The notes under the pieces: model-generated
What the model saw: only the letters and a program-made list of their open reading frames with translations
Database searches by the model: none
Told to the model about the DNA's origin: nothing
In this document: piece after piece, positions 1 through 12,800 of the stretch
Layout of the letters: the number at the start of each line of letters is the position of its first letter
Position numbering within the stretch: position 1 is the stretch's first letter
Source of the DNA: Davidsoniella eucalypti
Taxonomy: Eukaryota; Ascomycota; Sordariomycetes; Microascales; Ceratocystidaceae
Direction: 5' to 3'
Assembly (NCBI GenBank): GCA_004009845.1
Contig: RMBW01000029.1
Span: forward strand, 230,652-294,651
DNA: 64,000 nt
Program-made: the position numbers and the translations under genes

Positions 1-1707
1 AGGAGCTGGGGATGACAGGTGAATTAAGAGGGAAAAAAAGAGTATCGTACTCGTCGGGCACATATGCCCAACTATGGTTCGCGTAGCTTCATGATCGCCG
101 TGTAGACAGACGCTGACATATACTGGGCAAAACAACTCACACTCCAATACTCAACACTACAGCCTAATTGCTATCGAATGAACTCTGTATGTTCTTCCGA
201 TTTGCACTTTAGAATATCGTGTTATTGTGCTGTTTCCTACAGAATCCGATCATCGCTGGGAAGTCCATTTTGACGGAAATCTCGGCCCATCTTACCTTTC
301 TTTTTTTTTGTTTTCTTTTTTGTTCTGGTCTATTTAGGGTGTCCTCGGCGTTGGGCATCAATATTTTTTACATGGGCATAAAAGGAAGAGGAAAGAAAGA
401 ATAAGAAAGCAAAGAACAAAACAACATGCAAGTATTGCTGCAACGACGGTAAGCATTAGTCTTTGCCTCCCGTCGTAATCTGGGGGCCGAGTGTCTGGTG
501 TGTCACCACCCTGCTGTAGTACTCCCATACCATACATGTATATGCAACTGTTGAAATTCATAGTCTGTAATATGTAAGTGTTGTAGCCGTTTCTCCGACT
601 GCTTCAGCAAGCAGAAGAAGCAGCCACACACTCTCACCGTGTTGCTCTTTTGAATTTCCCATCCACATGACCGTCGTGGGCACATTTTCTATTGGAACAA
701 AGTAAACCTCGTGAAGCCAAACAGCCTTCACATGGCGCGTGTCACAGCAGGCTTGTGTTTGTTGAGAAGTTGGTTTACGAGCGCCAACTCGGATTGTCTG
801 TCATACCAGTATAAGTGGCGTAGTAAGTGGTTAGGCTTGGCATATATATTTAGGTTAGGTTATAGTGTCACGGTGACAGGCTGTTTGCATATACGTAGCC
901 GTAGTTTGAGACCCAACTGTCGTGATCTTAAGCAAAGATGGGCGGCAAAAACGAAGACAGCCTCCCGTTAACCCGTTACCCCGTTGTTCCCGTCCTCGAT
1001 AGTCTTTGTTGTAAATCATCTTTACCCCCCCCCCCTGCTGGAAAGATTCAATCTGTCGCAGTAGCACCGATGCTACTTGGCACAGCTGTAGCGACAATCA
1101 AGGTTCTTGCATTCTATCTGGTCCTTGTATGGTTTTGTTTTTTTTACTTTTTTTCTTCCTCAAGTTGTCTCCTTGCAGCAACTTACTTATATGGCCTAGA
1201 AATGAAGGCCGAAAGGGATTTGCTTCTACTCTTCCTTCTAGAAGCTCTTCGGGTTAGAGCTTCCTGTTTATCTTGTATTAGGCTGCGAGGACTCCATTGT
1301 TGAGATTTTGGTTTAGTCTTCTTGTTCCCGTTGTAGATATGGAATGGCTTGAGACGCGTGTTGCGGCTCTACCCAGAGTGAGTTATATTATTTCGGTCTC
1401 TCGCCTGAAAACCTGATCGGAATTTCAAATATTCTTTACACGCTAAAACAGCAAGAGATCCTCGAAGGATAAGCCCATGGGGTACCTTAGGCGGCTGGGA
1501 ATCTGTAGCCAAGACACACATATTGGAAACAGAACCTGAAATTCATCATGGTGCTAAGATTATAAGTCGAAGTGATAAGTAGTGATGCTAATATATAGTA
1601 GTAATAGTAGTAGTAGAAGACTGTCGCATATTGTTGCTCTCCTTCCTCTCGTTGAAAATCTGGTCCCTCCGCTATTGTAAACACACTAGTGTGCTACTGT
1701 CTGCTGA
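1..1707. other. Intergenic, left edge of window
   Basis: No convincing gene. All open frames here are short and low-complexity and look unlike protein. It contains an 11-C run at 1025-1035 and a TAG/TAA-type trinucleotide stretch around 1600-1620. The right end holds the 3' untranslated region of the minus-strand cyclophilin gene. Confidence 0.6.
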
Positions 1708-3670
1708 TCATACAATTTCGATATTGAGGATTTTGATATCCTCTACCGGTTTCTCTTTATGAACGCGTACTTTTTCAATCTTGCGAATCACATCAAGGCC
1801 TTGCGTTGCCCGACCGAAGATGGTGTGCTTCCCGTCCAGCCACGACTATATAACAAATCACACACATAATGTTAGCTTGCGCCCTATTGGTGAACAAACG
1901 ATAGCGTTACGTCGAGAAATGACCACGTGAGAGTCGAAAAGAGATATAACTTACCGCTTTGTCGGTAGTAATGAAGAATTGACTACCGTTGGTATTAGGC
2001 CCGGCGTTGGCCATACTGACTGTAAAGGGTCTGTCGTGCTTCAAGGTGCTGAACTCATCTTCGAATTCGCGCCCCCAGATACTCTCGCCACCTGTACCAT
2101 CGCCCAGCGGATCGCCGCACTGGATCATGAAATTTTCAATGATACGGTGGAAGATGGTGTTGTTATAGTAGCCTGACCGCGAGTGACCAACAAAATTTTC
2201 CACTGCTTTGGGCGCAACATCGGGGAATAGCCGGATCTGTATGTCTCCATATGTGGTGTGAATGACTGCGCCAGTTCCTGATTGTGACTTGTGGGCTTGG
2301 TCGGCTTTTGATTTGGGGTTGATTACAGTAGGCTTCTCGTTTTGTACGTCACGAGTCGACTTGGAGACTTCGACCTCATTAGTAAACATGTAAAACCGTA
2401 CCTTACTTATACCCGTTGCGAACAGAATGGGATCTCGAGATTCGGATTCTTGGAGTAATGGATTACTAGAAGCACCCATTTCCACCGTAGTGATGCCCTT
2501 CTTTTGAGGTTGACCTTGGTACAGGGCGAGATTGACTGCACGGAAGGATTCCTCTTTCGCATATGTTTTGACGATTTGGTTGGTAAACGTGTTTACAACC
2601 TTGATTCCCATCATAGAGCCATAAAAGATAAAGTGTCCAGACTCATCGAAGATAATGTTGACCTTGTTCTTGTAGGCGTCGGACTCGACCTCGCGTTCCG
2701 TTGCCAGCCTACGTCCCAATTCTACACTGTCTAAGCGATCAGTACCCGACGCGACCTGCTGTTGATCTTCAAAAAGGTTTAGTGATTCATGAGACAACTT
2801 TCCAGTGGCGAAGTCGAAGATACGGATTTTCCGGTCCGGTAGCGAGAAAGTTGCAAATTGTTTACCCGTCGGGCTCATGGTGAGTGACGCTGGAGCAGAC
2901 TTGGCTTTGCGGAAATCAAACAAGTTTGTCGAAGATTTGAACTCGAACACATTGTCCGGCTTGTCGTAGTTTCCTCCAGGTCGCCAGTATTCCACCATCC
3001 CTTTCGTATCAGAAGAGATCGCACAATCGTAGAGGCCATTGTATGATATAAGTTCAACAGGACTCCGGTGAAGAGACGAGATTGTGTGAATGCATTGTGT
3101 ATTCATACCGCGGCCATCATAGATATGGATAACTGGCTTGACTTCATCGGAGACCGCAAGGAGTGGTACTGGAGCTCCCTTTTTATGTACCCAGGACAAT
3201 GCACGTGGAGTATAGTCGAGTTTGATCATGAACAGGAGATCGAACGTCATCACGTCAAAGATCATGAGCGCCTGATCACTGCCACAAGTCGCAAAGCTAC
3301 GCCCATCATCACTAACAGACACAGCGCGGATATCTGAGCTGTGAGCCTTGAACTCCTTGACAAACTCAATTCCCTGTGCAATCTTTTTCCAGAACTTCAC
3401 AACACCATCAACAGAGGAGGTGATCAAAAACTCGGTTATGGGAGTCATAGTAACAAACGAAAGGTTTTCTTTGTGCATCAAGGACTTTGAGTACTTTGCG
3501 GCCTGTGGCATTGACGCAATGTAGACCTTCTCATACTTCAATGTCCGGCGCTTTTTCTTCGGGGCCTCGGTAGGCATCTGAGGGCCCATATCGTCATCAG
3601 AAGAACTGTCATCTTCGTTGAATTGGGCATGTGTCCGCTTTGCAGCATCGGAGGAAGCTTCTATGTCCAT
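1708..3670 (-). CDS. cyp15: WD40-repeat cyclophilin (PPWD1/Cyp15-type peptidyl-prolyl isomerase)
   Basis: Predicted 617-residue nuclear peptidyl-prolyl cis-trans isomerase of the PPWD1 family, whose human member is a spliceosome component. Two exons: 3670-1955 and 1845-1708. The 109-nt intron is phase 0 (GTAAG donor, TATAG acceptor) and joins the block FFITTDKA to SWLDGKHTIFGR. A short acidic/basic N-terminus (residues 1-45) precedes WD40 repeats (about 60-400), and the cyclophilin domain covers about 465-617. Residues equivalent to human CypA R55, F60, Q63, Q111 and W121 are present as R509, F514, Q517, Q564 and W574, so the isomerase site looks intact and cyclosporin-binding is plausible. 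The start is the first in-frame ATG, followed by a typical acidic leader. It is divergent from UTP18 with 418 bp between the two starts. Family assignment is strong; the symbol follows fungal naming. Confidence 0.93.
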
Positions 3671-4088
3671 GATAAAGCAGTTGGTATGTAGTAGATATGT
3701 AACAAAGCAAAAAATAAGACGTTGGATATGAAAAAATCTACAACAAATCCGACATGTAAACGACCTTGCTGTAAGTCAAGCTCAGCCTTGGTATTGTTTC
3801 GATTTGTCTTATAGTAAATTATGGCAAGGCTGTGACAATCCTTGCTGTTAGCCAACTTTAAGTGGGGCAAAGTATAGCGCTGCCGATAAATTCTTATCGT
3901 GCCAAAAGTGTGATAGTCTCCACAAAAAAATTCAAGAAAGTTAGCTAGGCCCGGGAAAAAACTTTGGACGAAAGGTTTGCTTGCCCCCAAATAGATCAAC
4001 AACAACTTGTTCTGTTTGACATTGACAGGCTTGGGATCAACAATTCTCAAGTTTTCGAAAGTCTTGATCTCTCTATTAACCATACACA
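3671..4088. promoter_or_regulatory. Bidirectional intergenic promoter, cyp15/UTP18
   Basis: This 418-bp gap between two divergent start codons must hold both promoters. It is AT-rich. No specific factor site was identified with confidence. Confidence 0.5.
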
Positions 4089-5834
4089 ATGTCTTATAAT
4101 AAGCCTTTCGACGAGGGCAGTGGATCCGAAAAATATTTTTCTGCCTCTGAAGATTCCGACTTTGGTGGTTTCGAGAACGACGACGATGATATCCAGAACC
4201 CTACCACGACCACCACCAAAGATGCCGCCGAAGAAGAGTTAGAGCGTTTGGTTCTGGGCAATAGTGCAGGCTTCCGCCGCCAGCTCTTCGACGATCTCGA
4301 GGCTATAGCAACTGCCGAGGTGGGTATGCAACTGGCTACTTTAGACGAGAGCGCTGGCGTTGAAGACCTCCAGGACGACGACCTTTTCGATATTGATTTT
4401 GTGTTGAGTGGCGAGAAGGGCCTCCCCGGTACATCTAATAAGGATGCTGCTTCGGCACCTGCGTGGGAGGACAGCGATGACGAGAGAATGACTGTTTCTC
4501 TGACTGGTGCCACTAGACTACGCAAGTTCCGAGTGGCAGGCGAAGATGACCATATCAACGGTGCCATTTACTCCGACCGCCTTCGGCAAAGCTTCCTCCA
4601 GCTCAACCCTACGCCGAAGTGGGCCAAGTTTGGTCAAGAACAGGCATCTAAGCGCCGCGGAAGATCATCGGCCGGCGCCGGAAGCTCGTCTGGGTCCGAG
4701 GATGACGACGGCGAGTATGGCGCTCTACCCATTGAAAAGTTCTTGCGCGATGCTAGCCGCATGGTTGGGCCAGGAAAGCGCCGCAAGCTTCGTCCGGAAG
4801 TCATCGATATTCAGCGGTCTCGCGACATCCCTGATACTCACCGTGGTGCTGTCACCAGTCTTTCTTTCCACCCCAAGCTCCCTATTCTTCTTTCCTCAAG
4901 TCCATCTTCTATGCTATTCTTACATCACATCGACCCTCAGGCACACCCAACGCCTAACCCGCGGTTAACTTCAGTACAAGCACGTCAGGTCGACGTCCGG
5001 CATTCTGAGTTCCGTTACCCTGCTGGTGACATGGTTGTGTTTGCAGGTCGTCGCAAGTACTTCCACAGCTGGGATCTTGAATCGGGCGTTGTACAAAAGA
5101 CAACTAGAGTTTACGGCCATAAGGCTGAGCACAAGTCTTTCGAAAAGTTCAAGCTTTCACCGTGTGGCCGTTACATGGGCATCATTGGCTCAACCCGCAA
5201 GGGCGGTGGTGTGATCAACATCGTGGACACCAACACCAGCAATTGGCTAGCGGCCGCTCGTATGGATGGACGTCACGGTATTGCTGACTTTGCATGGTGG
5301 AGCACTGGAGAGGGATTCACCATCTTGGCTCGTGATGGCCAGGTTGGCGAGTTCAGCCTTCCGGAGAAACGCTTTGTAGGTCTATGGAGAGACGACGGCA
5401 ATGTCGGTGGTATCGTCGTGTCACTTGGTGGCCACCAAGGCCCTTCCGAACTTGGTGAAGATGGATGGGTCGCTGTTGGTTCCAACTCTGGTATCGTAAA
5501 TATCTACAACCGCGCCGACCTATTCACGTACGGCGAAGATGGAGAGGTTATCGTCAAAGCTAGACCCACACCTACCAAGGTGTTTGAGCAACTCATAACA
5601 CCCATTACTACCATCTCATTCTCCCCAGACGGTCAGATCATGGCTTTTGCAAGCAGAGAAAAGAGAGATGCGCTACGTCTTGCGCACCTGCCAACATGCA
5701 CGGTGTACCGCAACTGGCCAACGGCTGATACGCCACTGGGTCGCATCACTGCGGTATCGTTTGGCATGGATAGCAAAGTGCTGGCTGTAGGAAATGACAG
5801 TGGTAAAATTCGTACTTGGGAGATCAGAAACTAA
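4089..5834 (+). CDS. UTP18: U3 snoRNP / SSU processome WD40 protein Utp18
   Basis: Intronless 581-residue protein matching Utp18, a WD40 subunit of the nucleolar SSU processome needed for 18S rRNA maturation (yeast protein 594 residues). The N-terminal 1-250 is acidic and disordered, with the family block DSDDERMTVSL followed by a YSDRLRQSF...NPTPKW segment. The C-terminal part (about 255-581) is a WD40 propeller ending in GKIRTWEIRN. Residues 99-103 read LFDID, matching the LFx-phi-D arch-interacting motif by which yeast Utp18 recruits the exosome helicase Mtr4. The start is the first ATG of the frame. It is transcribed away from cyp15 and followed by a very long non-coding stretch. Confidence 0.95.
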   Translation: MSYNKPFDEGSGSEKYFSASEDSDFGGFENDDDDIQNPTTTTTKDAAEEELERLVLGNSAGFRRQLFDDLEAIATAEVGMQLATLDESAGVEDLQDDDLFDIDFVLSGEKGLPGTSNKDAASAPAWEDSDDERMTVSLTGATRLRKFRVAGEDDHINGAIYSDRLRQSFLQLNPTPKWAKFGQEQASKRRGRSSAGAGSSSGSEDDDGEYGALPIEKFLRDASRMVGPGKRRKLRPEVIDIQRSRDIPDTHRGAVTSLSFHPKLPILLSSSPSSMLFLHHIDPQAHPTPNPRLTSVQARQVDVRHSEFRYPAGDMVVFAGRRKYFHSWDLESGVVQKTTRVYGHKAEHKSFEKFKLSPCGRYMGIIGSTRKGGGVINIVDTNTSNWLAAARMDGRHGIADFAWWSTGEGFTILARDGQVGEFSLPEKRFVGLWRDDGNVGGIVVSLGGHQGPSELGEDGWVAVGSNSGIVNIYNRADLFTYGEDGEVIVKARPTPTKVFEQLITPITTISFSPDGQIMAFASREKRDALRLAHLPTCTVYRNWPTADTPLGRITAVSFGMDSKVLAVGNDSGKIRTWEIRN

Positions 5835-8800
5835 AGAGCGGCCATGGCAAGAGATTGGGGGTTAGCGTGCATTTCAGGTATTGATCTAGACGGACTAGTC
5901 TTCGGCGTTTTGTGATTTCAAAATATATATCTGGGTCTTCATGCAGACACAAATTGCAACCAAATTATAACAGCATCTATCATATCAATGTCAAGTTTCC
6001 CTATGCCTTTTGCTTTAAAAATACAATTACATGTATCTCTGTTCAGATCAATTTCACATATGAGTGATGTTGATTTAGTCTCGTAACAACGACATCTAAC
6101 AAAGTAGTACTACAAAGCTTACTGTCAAAGTTCAAAGCTTAGTCTTCCTATATTCAATAAAAACGTGGGCAATGTTTCTATAGTTACCTGCAGTCATAAA
6201 AACTTAAAAGTCGGGCAACAAATGCATAAGCGTATTGTAATTCTAGGCCAATCAGACTGTTTACTTTACAATGGCCTAATCAAGAAAACATCAAAGCCTA
6301 TCTCTCTACTATCGTTGGCGGAGTCTAGTGCACGAGATCAAGTGCAGCAAACCTTCGAAAACAAATACATGATGCATGATGTATGCACGTCGCAGTGGAG
6401 AAGTTGCAGGTTTTCTCTACAGGGACAACAACAAATATAGCAGCCATATATTTCAGGCCATCGCTCTCAAGGAGTCCGTTCTGTCACAGGCTCTCCCTGC
6501 CCAGGTACTTATTTTTGTCGAGCCAGCCAGTCAGTGGAGCGTTGGTCTAGACAGTGTTCTATTTGGCTCTTCTTGGGCGCTTTCAGGTATCATTAGGCAC
6601 CAACCACAGCGTTTGGAATTGCCATTATGTTGCTGTTAATGCGCTGGGCAATATTTGCCTGTACCTGTTTTTTTTCTTTTTTTTTTCTTTTTTTTTTCTT
6701 CCGTATCAACCTTCTGCATCCTAGGCTAGGACACCTTCTCGAGACAAAGTCAAGGAAGTTTCTTTCTTTAGCTTAGTACAGCAAAGACAGTGGGATCCCC
6801 ATGGTAGCGTGGCAGATCTATCATAGGCGACCAGGTGGGTTAGAAAATACTGACTTCGTTGTTAATATATTTGCATTCATCGGTGGATAACTGGACTTTG
6901 CCGAATACCACACTTGATTCTGTATCTTTTACGCTCCAGTCTCTTAATTTGCCAATGACGATTATGAGGAATGTCAAGTGCTACTGAGTCCTCAACAAAC
7001 GAAAATACCACGGAGTCTTCGCGGGCTTTTACATCAAACCCGTGTTAGCAGTCATGACGTAGGCTCACTGTTCACTAGCTAGCTTTACATAGTAATGTCT
7101 TATACGCTTATGTCATACTTATACTATATCAGGCCTTGAGCGCAAGCGATATGGTGGTTCCGTGGCACATGAACAGATGCAATGAAGACGTCGCCATGAA
7201 GTATGAACGGCCAAACCCACAATAGGGTTAGTCGACAACTCACGCCTGACGTCACCAAAGTACACATTTTCAGCGGCATGTTACCCCGGATTCTTCTTGG
7301 CCCAAAGTTGGGTTTAGGCTGGTGAGCGTTATAATGAGACCAACTAGCAACCATATAATGTGTTCTTATAGCAAGTTCCACGGCTTCCAGGTCATAATAC
7401 ATAATATAGTAAAACCACATGGAACCTACGGGAGAGCCATTGGGTATGAATGCCATCATGCAGCGTGCTCTAAATGCAGCTTGCCTCAACTGTCCGGGCT
7501 CTTATTTGGGCTTCAAGTCCGTCGTTTAACTGGCTGGCGGCTCAGCCCTTCAAGCATGGCACTGTATTGCCAACGAGCCCTGGTCTCGACTTACATATTA
7601 CCGGCAGAAATGCATTGTACATCGTGGTCGCAAGCTGTAAATTATGGGTCTTTGTTGATATCGGATTATTGCCTCCTTTCTAAAACTAGGCCCAGACAAG
7701 ACATACAATGTTGTTCTTTGTTGAACATGGATTTGTGTACTAGTTGTTGTCAAACTCTGGTTATTTTTCCCGTCCTGTTTTTATAGACAGCATCCTTGCT
7801 TCTCTTCTTCTTTTGTCGCATAATTTTCCGTCTCATATGAATAGGCGGAAATAGCACGACAAACTACCAATCAGCACTAGTGATAACCGAGCTTGAGCAT
7901 AATTAAATGATGCCTCATATCCCATCCGGAGTCGGAGTCTCGACGGCTTGTATTGATCAATATCAAAGCTACATTTTTCGAGGTAATTTACGCCCTACCT
8001 CGAGCAGATGACACTTGCTCACTACGTAGATTCTTTAAAGAAGTATCAAGTCCTACCAACTACCTCAGTTGCCTTAAGTCGGCATATATACAATGTGTAA
8101 ATATCATAGTACTTGACCGGAACCCTCTACAGTTAGGATCCTGCCGGGCCTCTCTGGCTCGTAAATACAATCATTAAGCTATCATATCATGGTAACCTAA
8201 AATTTCAATGTACAACAGATATATTCATCATATATCCATGAATAAAATCACAGGAGCCCAAGTTAGTCTTACTTTCTGATCGTAGCTCACTCGCTTCCCA
8301 TGTCTAGCGGAATCAAAGAAACGGGCCGGAAACTCCTTCTTGGATCTAAATCCTATCGTATATCGCTCTTTTCACTTTAAAGGTGTTATCTTTTTCTAGT
8401 CCTCTCCCATCTTCTAGTTCATCTCATAGCCAACAAAGCCAAGTCAGGCCGTCTTCACGACACCTGTCCAGGCATTTAGTATAAGCCTCATGATTACTAA
8501 CAAGTAGTAGTGTCATACGTACTTGTACTTTTGTCCATAACAATGGGATTGATGATTAAATAGCTCGAGGGGCAATTCTAGGTCATGAAGATTTAATCGC
8601 CTAATGCGTCTAAGTCGTAATCAAGCCACGTCGTGAGGCTCGGTGCTAGAAGCCATCCCCAACTCCTTGGCTTTACCGCTGGACAATTCAATAGAGATTG
8701 TAAGTTTTATCTAACAGATGCATTTAATTTCGCGCAGCCTTACGGGAAAACTCGGAACCACCACTCTGATTCAATCTCTTTTGTGTTTCTGTACGTGAGG

Positions 8801-9800
8801 CTTCATTAGTTAGACTAAGCGATGAACTAGCATAACCCTTTATAGAATAACCCTACAAATCATTATCAATAGGAGATAGCTATCATCTAGAGCCCAAAGA
8901 TCAAGCACGTTTTGAACAATAGGACGCTCTATCACTCTGTACGTAAGACCAACCGTTGACGTCTGGTATCTGGTTCTATATGTAGTATCCTCGGCTATGT
9001 GTGCTATCGTATTTGTACGATAGCAAGAGATACGATTCGCTACCCTTTATAAAGATAGAGGGCCTCATGTAAGCCCTCGTAAAAAGATGCCTAACTAAAT
9101 ATATATATATATACTCGCCTAGAACCTAGCAATGCAAACTTCTAGACATATGTGAGTTGCAAAAAGCCTATCAATGCATGGTCGTCTGCCAGCAAAACTA
9201 TTTAAGGCCCAACACTAGGGTTAATAATCTGCCATAGGATTGCACTTACACGATGATCCACATGGCAGGTTATCTTAAACGGATGTACGACTTAAGATTG
9301 AGATACACGTTAGACCTATATTTTTAATAAGAGAGGGGACTATAGTTAAAAAATCTTTATTAAGTACTACCATGATGATTACATAGCCTAGAATCATCAC
9401 GTGTATCAAAGCATCGTACAAATAATTATGTAGGAGGCTAGATTGAATGTTGTTACAATGCCAAGAAATCAGATCGACGGCCAACTGGTTAATTGAGCTG
9501 GCCTAGCCATGTTGGAGCTTACACTGATAACTAACCTAGCCATTTTTATCAGCGGTATATGTGAGAGTGAGTATAGATGTATGGGGATAGTAAAGTAAAA
9601 CAACTGTGAAATACTTTAGACTTTTGAATTTGAGAAATGGTCTTCTTGGCGCAACAGATAGCAGTAGATAGTGAGATAGCACTCTGTGGTGAGAGATATA
9701 AAGCTTTGCAGACATGGGTACCAGAAGAGGTTTATTTAAGCGGTCTGAGTTTCCCTGCAATGCTAGATATAACTTGAAAGACTACAGCATGTGATAGAGA
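5835..9800. other. Gene desert, left part
   Basis: No gene that I can support. There is a polypyrimidine tract of T runs broken by single Cs around 6669-6702 and an (AT)n stretch near 9099-9113. A perfect 9-bp hairpin lies at 9003-9024. The longest open frame (7322-7786, +) is cysteine-rich with no recognisable domain and overlaps another chance frame on the opposite strand. The first few hundred bases should include the UTP18 3' UTR. Confidence 0.55.
9003..9024. repeat. Short perfect inverted repeat (hairpin)
   Basis: GCTATCGTA and TACGATAGC are exact reverse complements separated by the 4-nt loop TTTG. There is no T-run or flanking gene to make it a terminator. It may be a chance palindrome or a binding site. 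Confidence 0.4.
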
Positions 9801-12800
9801 ATACTGGAAACAAAAGTCTGTACGAGATTGTGTATGCGTCACTTGAGCAGGACTACGATCATTGCCATTATTGTCTTGCCTTGACCCCGGTAGTCCCAGA
9901 TATCATATGAGGTGTGAGTCGGAGCAACGAAGTAGATAGAGTTTACCCAGGACTGATAGCTAGTAGATTTTCTCCAGATATAGGTGTTGTAGTGAAGTAG
10001 GACTGACTAGGGTTGTAGTAGGTCTGATGCAACATGCATTGCATTTGAGGCTGATTGCAACACGGAAGAAAGGAAGAACAAAAGGGATGTTTTGACTGAT
10101 TTAGAACTGGACTGGGAAGAACTTAGCATAGACACATACTAGAGGAAACAGAGAGACAATTCTGCTAATGAAAAGACAGACGGCTACTATCGAAGGTCTG
10201 TTGGTAATGGGATAACCGGAACTGGCTCGGGATAAACCGGCCATTTAGGAATCAAGACAAGAGAGAAAGAGCAAAAACCATCATTTGCGATAGGGCAGAA
10301 GTGACAGCAAATAGAAGAGGGCCTGAAGAAGCGATATTTCCCGGTTGCACGTAGAGTATGACACCTTAGCTATTGCCACCAGAGCCCAAAGATATACTGA
10401 CTCTGACTGGGTGAGGTTCTGATACTAAGCACACCACGTTACCTAGTTGAGTTAACGGCATGAAGGAAAAGAGAGCCTCCGTCCCAACACAGAAATGGTG
10501 ATCGTATGAAAGAGTAAGCGTCTGTACAGTGGCCTGACCTATCTCATCCTACGTTCTCATTTTCCAGACTTGACATAACTTTGCGGAGAAAGAACTGCCT
10601 GTTTTTTTTCTCTCTTTGGAGTAGTAAGTTGAATCTGAACGATTGGCTTCTGATGGTGACCTGACAATAGTTTGTCTTGGCTTGTTTTGTGCCGGCCTCG
10701 AGAGGTCGAGCCGAGGCTAAATGTGTCTGGGTAAATCTCATCACAAGCTCTTTTAGGGCGAGTAAGACGAGACACACACTGGAATATACAGACACTATAT
10801 GCATATTAATTGGCTGATATACAGATAAGTACCCTCATGACTAGGTGGTACATTTGTCTTGAAGATGTCTGATCGGCCTTTCCGCTTTATTTAGATTGTG
10901 ACATGTTTCCCATACTGGGAATAAAAACTTCTTTATAGCTACATATATGCTGGTCTTCTGTTTAATCTCTTGCTGTTGCTGCGTTTTAGTCGAAGACACT
11001 TCACCTCACCAACTCAACATTAGGAACGCCGGAATGAGCTCGCATAAACTCGGCGTTATGTGAATGTGACCAAGATCCGGCTCAGATGCAGAGCCAACAT
11101 GATCCCTCTCTCTCACTGTACTTAGGTTGCGACTGAGATGTGATTGTCAGTGTTATGAGCAAACTATGAGGCGCCTGATAAGAGAAAGAATGACCCCCTA
11201 GCTGCTGGACTTTTGTGAGAAAAACACTGGATATTGCTTCTGAAAGTCGGCGCTGAAGACACTGACTCGGCGGACTCTGTAGAAGAGCGAGCTCGGCGGG
11301 GAGAGTAGACAAGAGGAAAAAAGTGGCTGGCCCAGCCTTTTTGATATACTCAGAGAGGGGGCAAAAGTATTAACCGTGATAGTGTGACCTAAGCTGAACC
11401 CTGGCTTGCATGACTAGGGGGCCATGATGTTCACGGACTCATTTTTTCCTGTGATATTTTTGGTGTTTTGCGTGGAGAATCCAAGGCCAAAAGGCAAATT
11501 TTTTTCTTGGTTGGTCTTAGTATTCCTATTACAGCTGTACTGATTGGACGAATGGTGCTGAGCAAGGCCTATTGAGAACCGTAAAGAAAGGCAGCACAAG
11601 CATGAATGAATGAGCATGGTCTGCCCTGGAGTTGATCGCCTCCAGAGCCCAATTTGGGACTGGAGTGGATAGAACGGGGGACCCAGTAAAACCAGAAGCG
11701 ATAGTCATACTGTTGCTACAAGGGGGAGTTAAATCTATGATTTAGAGATAGATAATAGTGAAGGGGAGCCCTGTATATTTTTTGGGCAGAAGAGTGTTCG
11801 TTTATGGGGCTGCTTCGGCCTAACATTCGGTTATCAAGGCCGGCCAACTAAGAAGTAGCCATCTGAGGGATTCTGGAAAGAGATTAACCGCCTGGAAAAA
11901 GGAAAAAAACAAAAGAGGAAAAGAGAGCTAGAGGAGAAGCTGGGAACTTGGGTACTGTAGCAGTCGTAACAACACCCCAAGCTGGAGTTGGTACCTGGCA
12001 GTAGCGATGGGAACGGTGTTGTCTAACGCCTTTGCTGGCTTCCGGCCAGATCCGCTGACGGTCCGGTGAACAGACAGCTCATGCTAGCCAAGCACATATT
12101 TGTATGTATGCGCTGGTACTGATGTAAGCATATTGCTGTATGAAGAGAGTCCGTAGCCTATCGGACACATATAGGGCGTAAGAGCCACATCATGACTAGT
12201 GATATATGTACATACATGATATACTACTATGCTATGCTGATGTGTGTAGGATATAGAAATGTAATTCGAAACACAACAGGCAATGATGACATACGATCAG
12301 AAATCAAAATAGCAAAGATCGCAGACGTGGGCGCTACTTGGCTTGAACAGGAAGCTTGCTTGAAACAGGACGCCGCATTATTTTCGGACGTGCTGCAACC
12401 ATGTGATTGCTGCGAACCATGCCCGGAAAAAATAACAGTCGAAACACCATGTTATCATGGCCTGAGATATCAGAAGTCGTTGGAGACAAATGAGAGAAGG
12501 ATATTATACTAATACTATTAAGACACAATATATACTTCGTGGGGTAGGATGATATTTCGAGGCATGGAGCATGTGATGCAACTATTGCTAACGTCTGCTG
12601 CTGGCCTCGATTCTATGGTGATAGAAGGACAGAAGGATAGAGAAAATGACACTAGCGCACAAGCGCGGGCATATCAGCCGGCAAGTGACTAGAGCGGAAG
12701 CCAGCACGAGAAGAGAAGCGTGTACTTCAGAATGACATGCCGTATCGAGGCGGATTGCGAGTAGCTCTAGGTACATATCCAGGTACCGATACATAAGGGA

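Noticed and set aside
7322..7786. 154-codon plus-strand open frame in the gene desert
   Set aside because: Cysteine- and serine-rich text with no domain, overlapped by an equally long minus-strand chance frame (7124-7489). No splice partners or promoter-like context.
12192..12512. 106-codon plus-strand frame
   Set aside because: Low-complexity start rich in Met/Tyr from AT-rich DNA. No recognisable motif, and the flanks have no coding signal.
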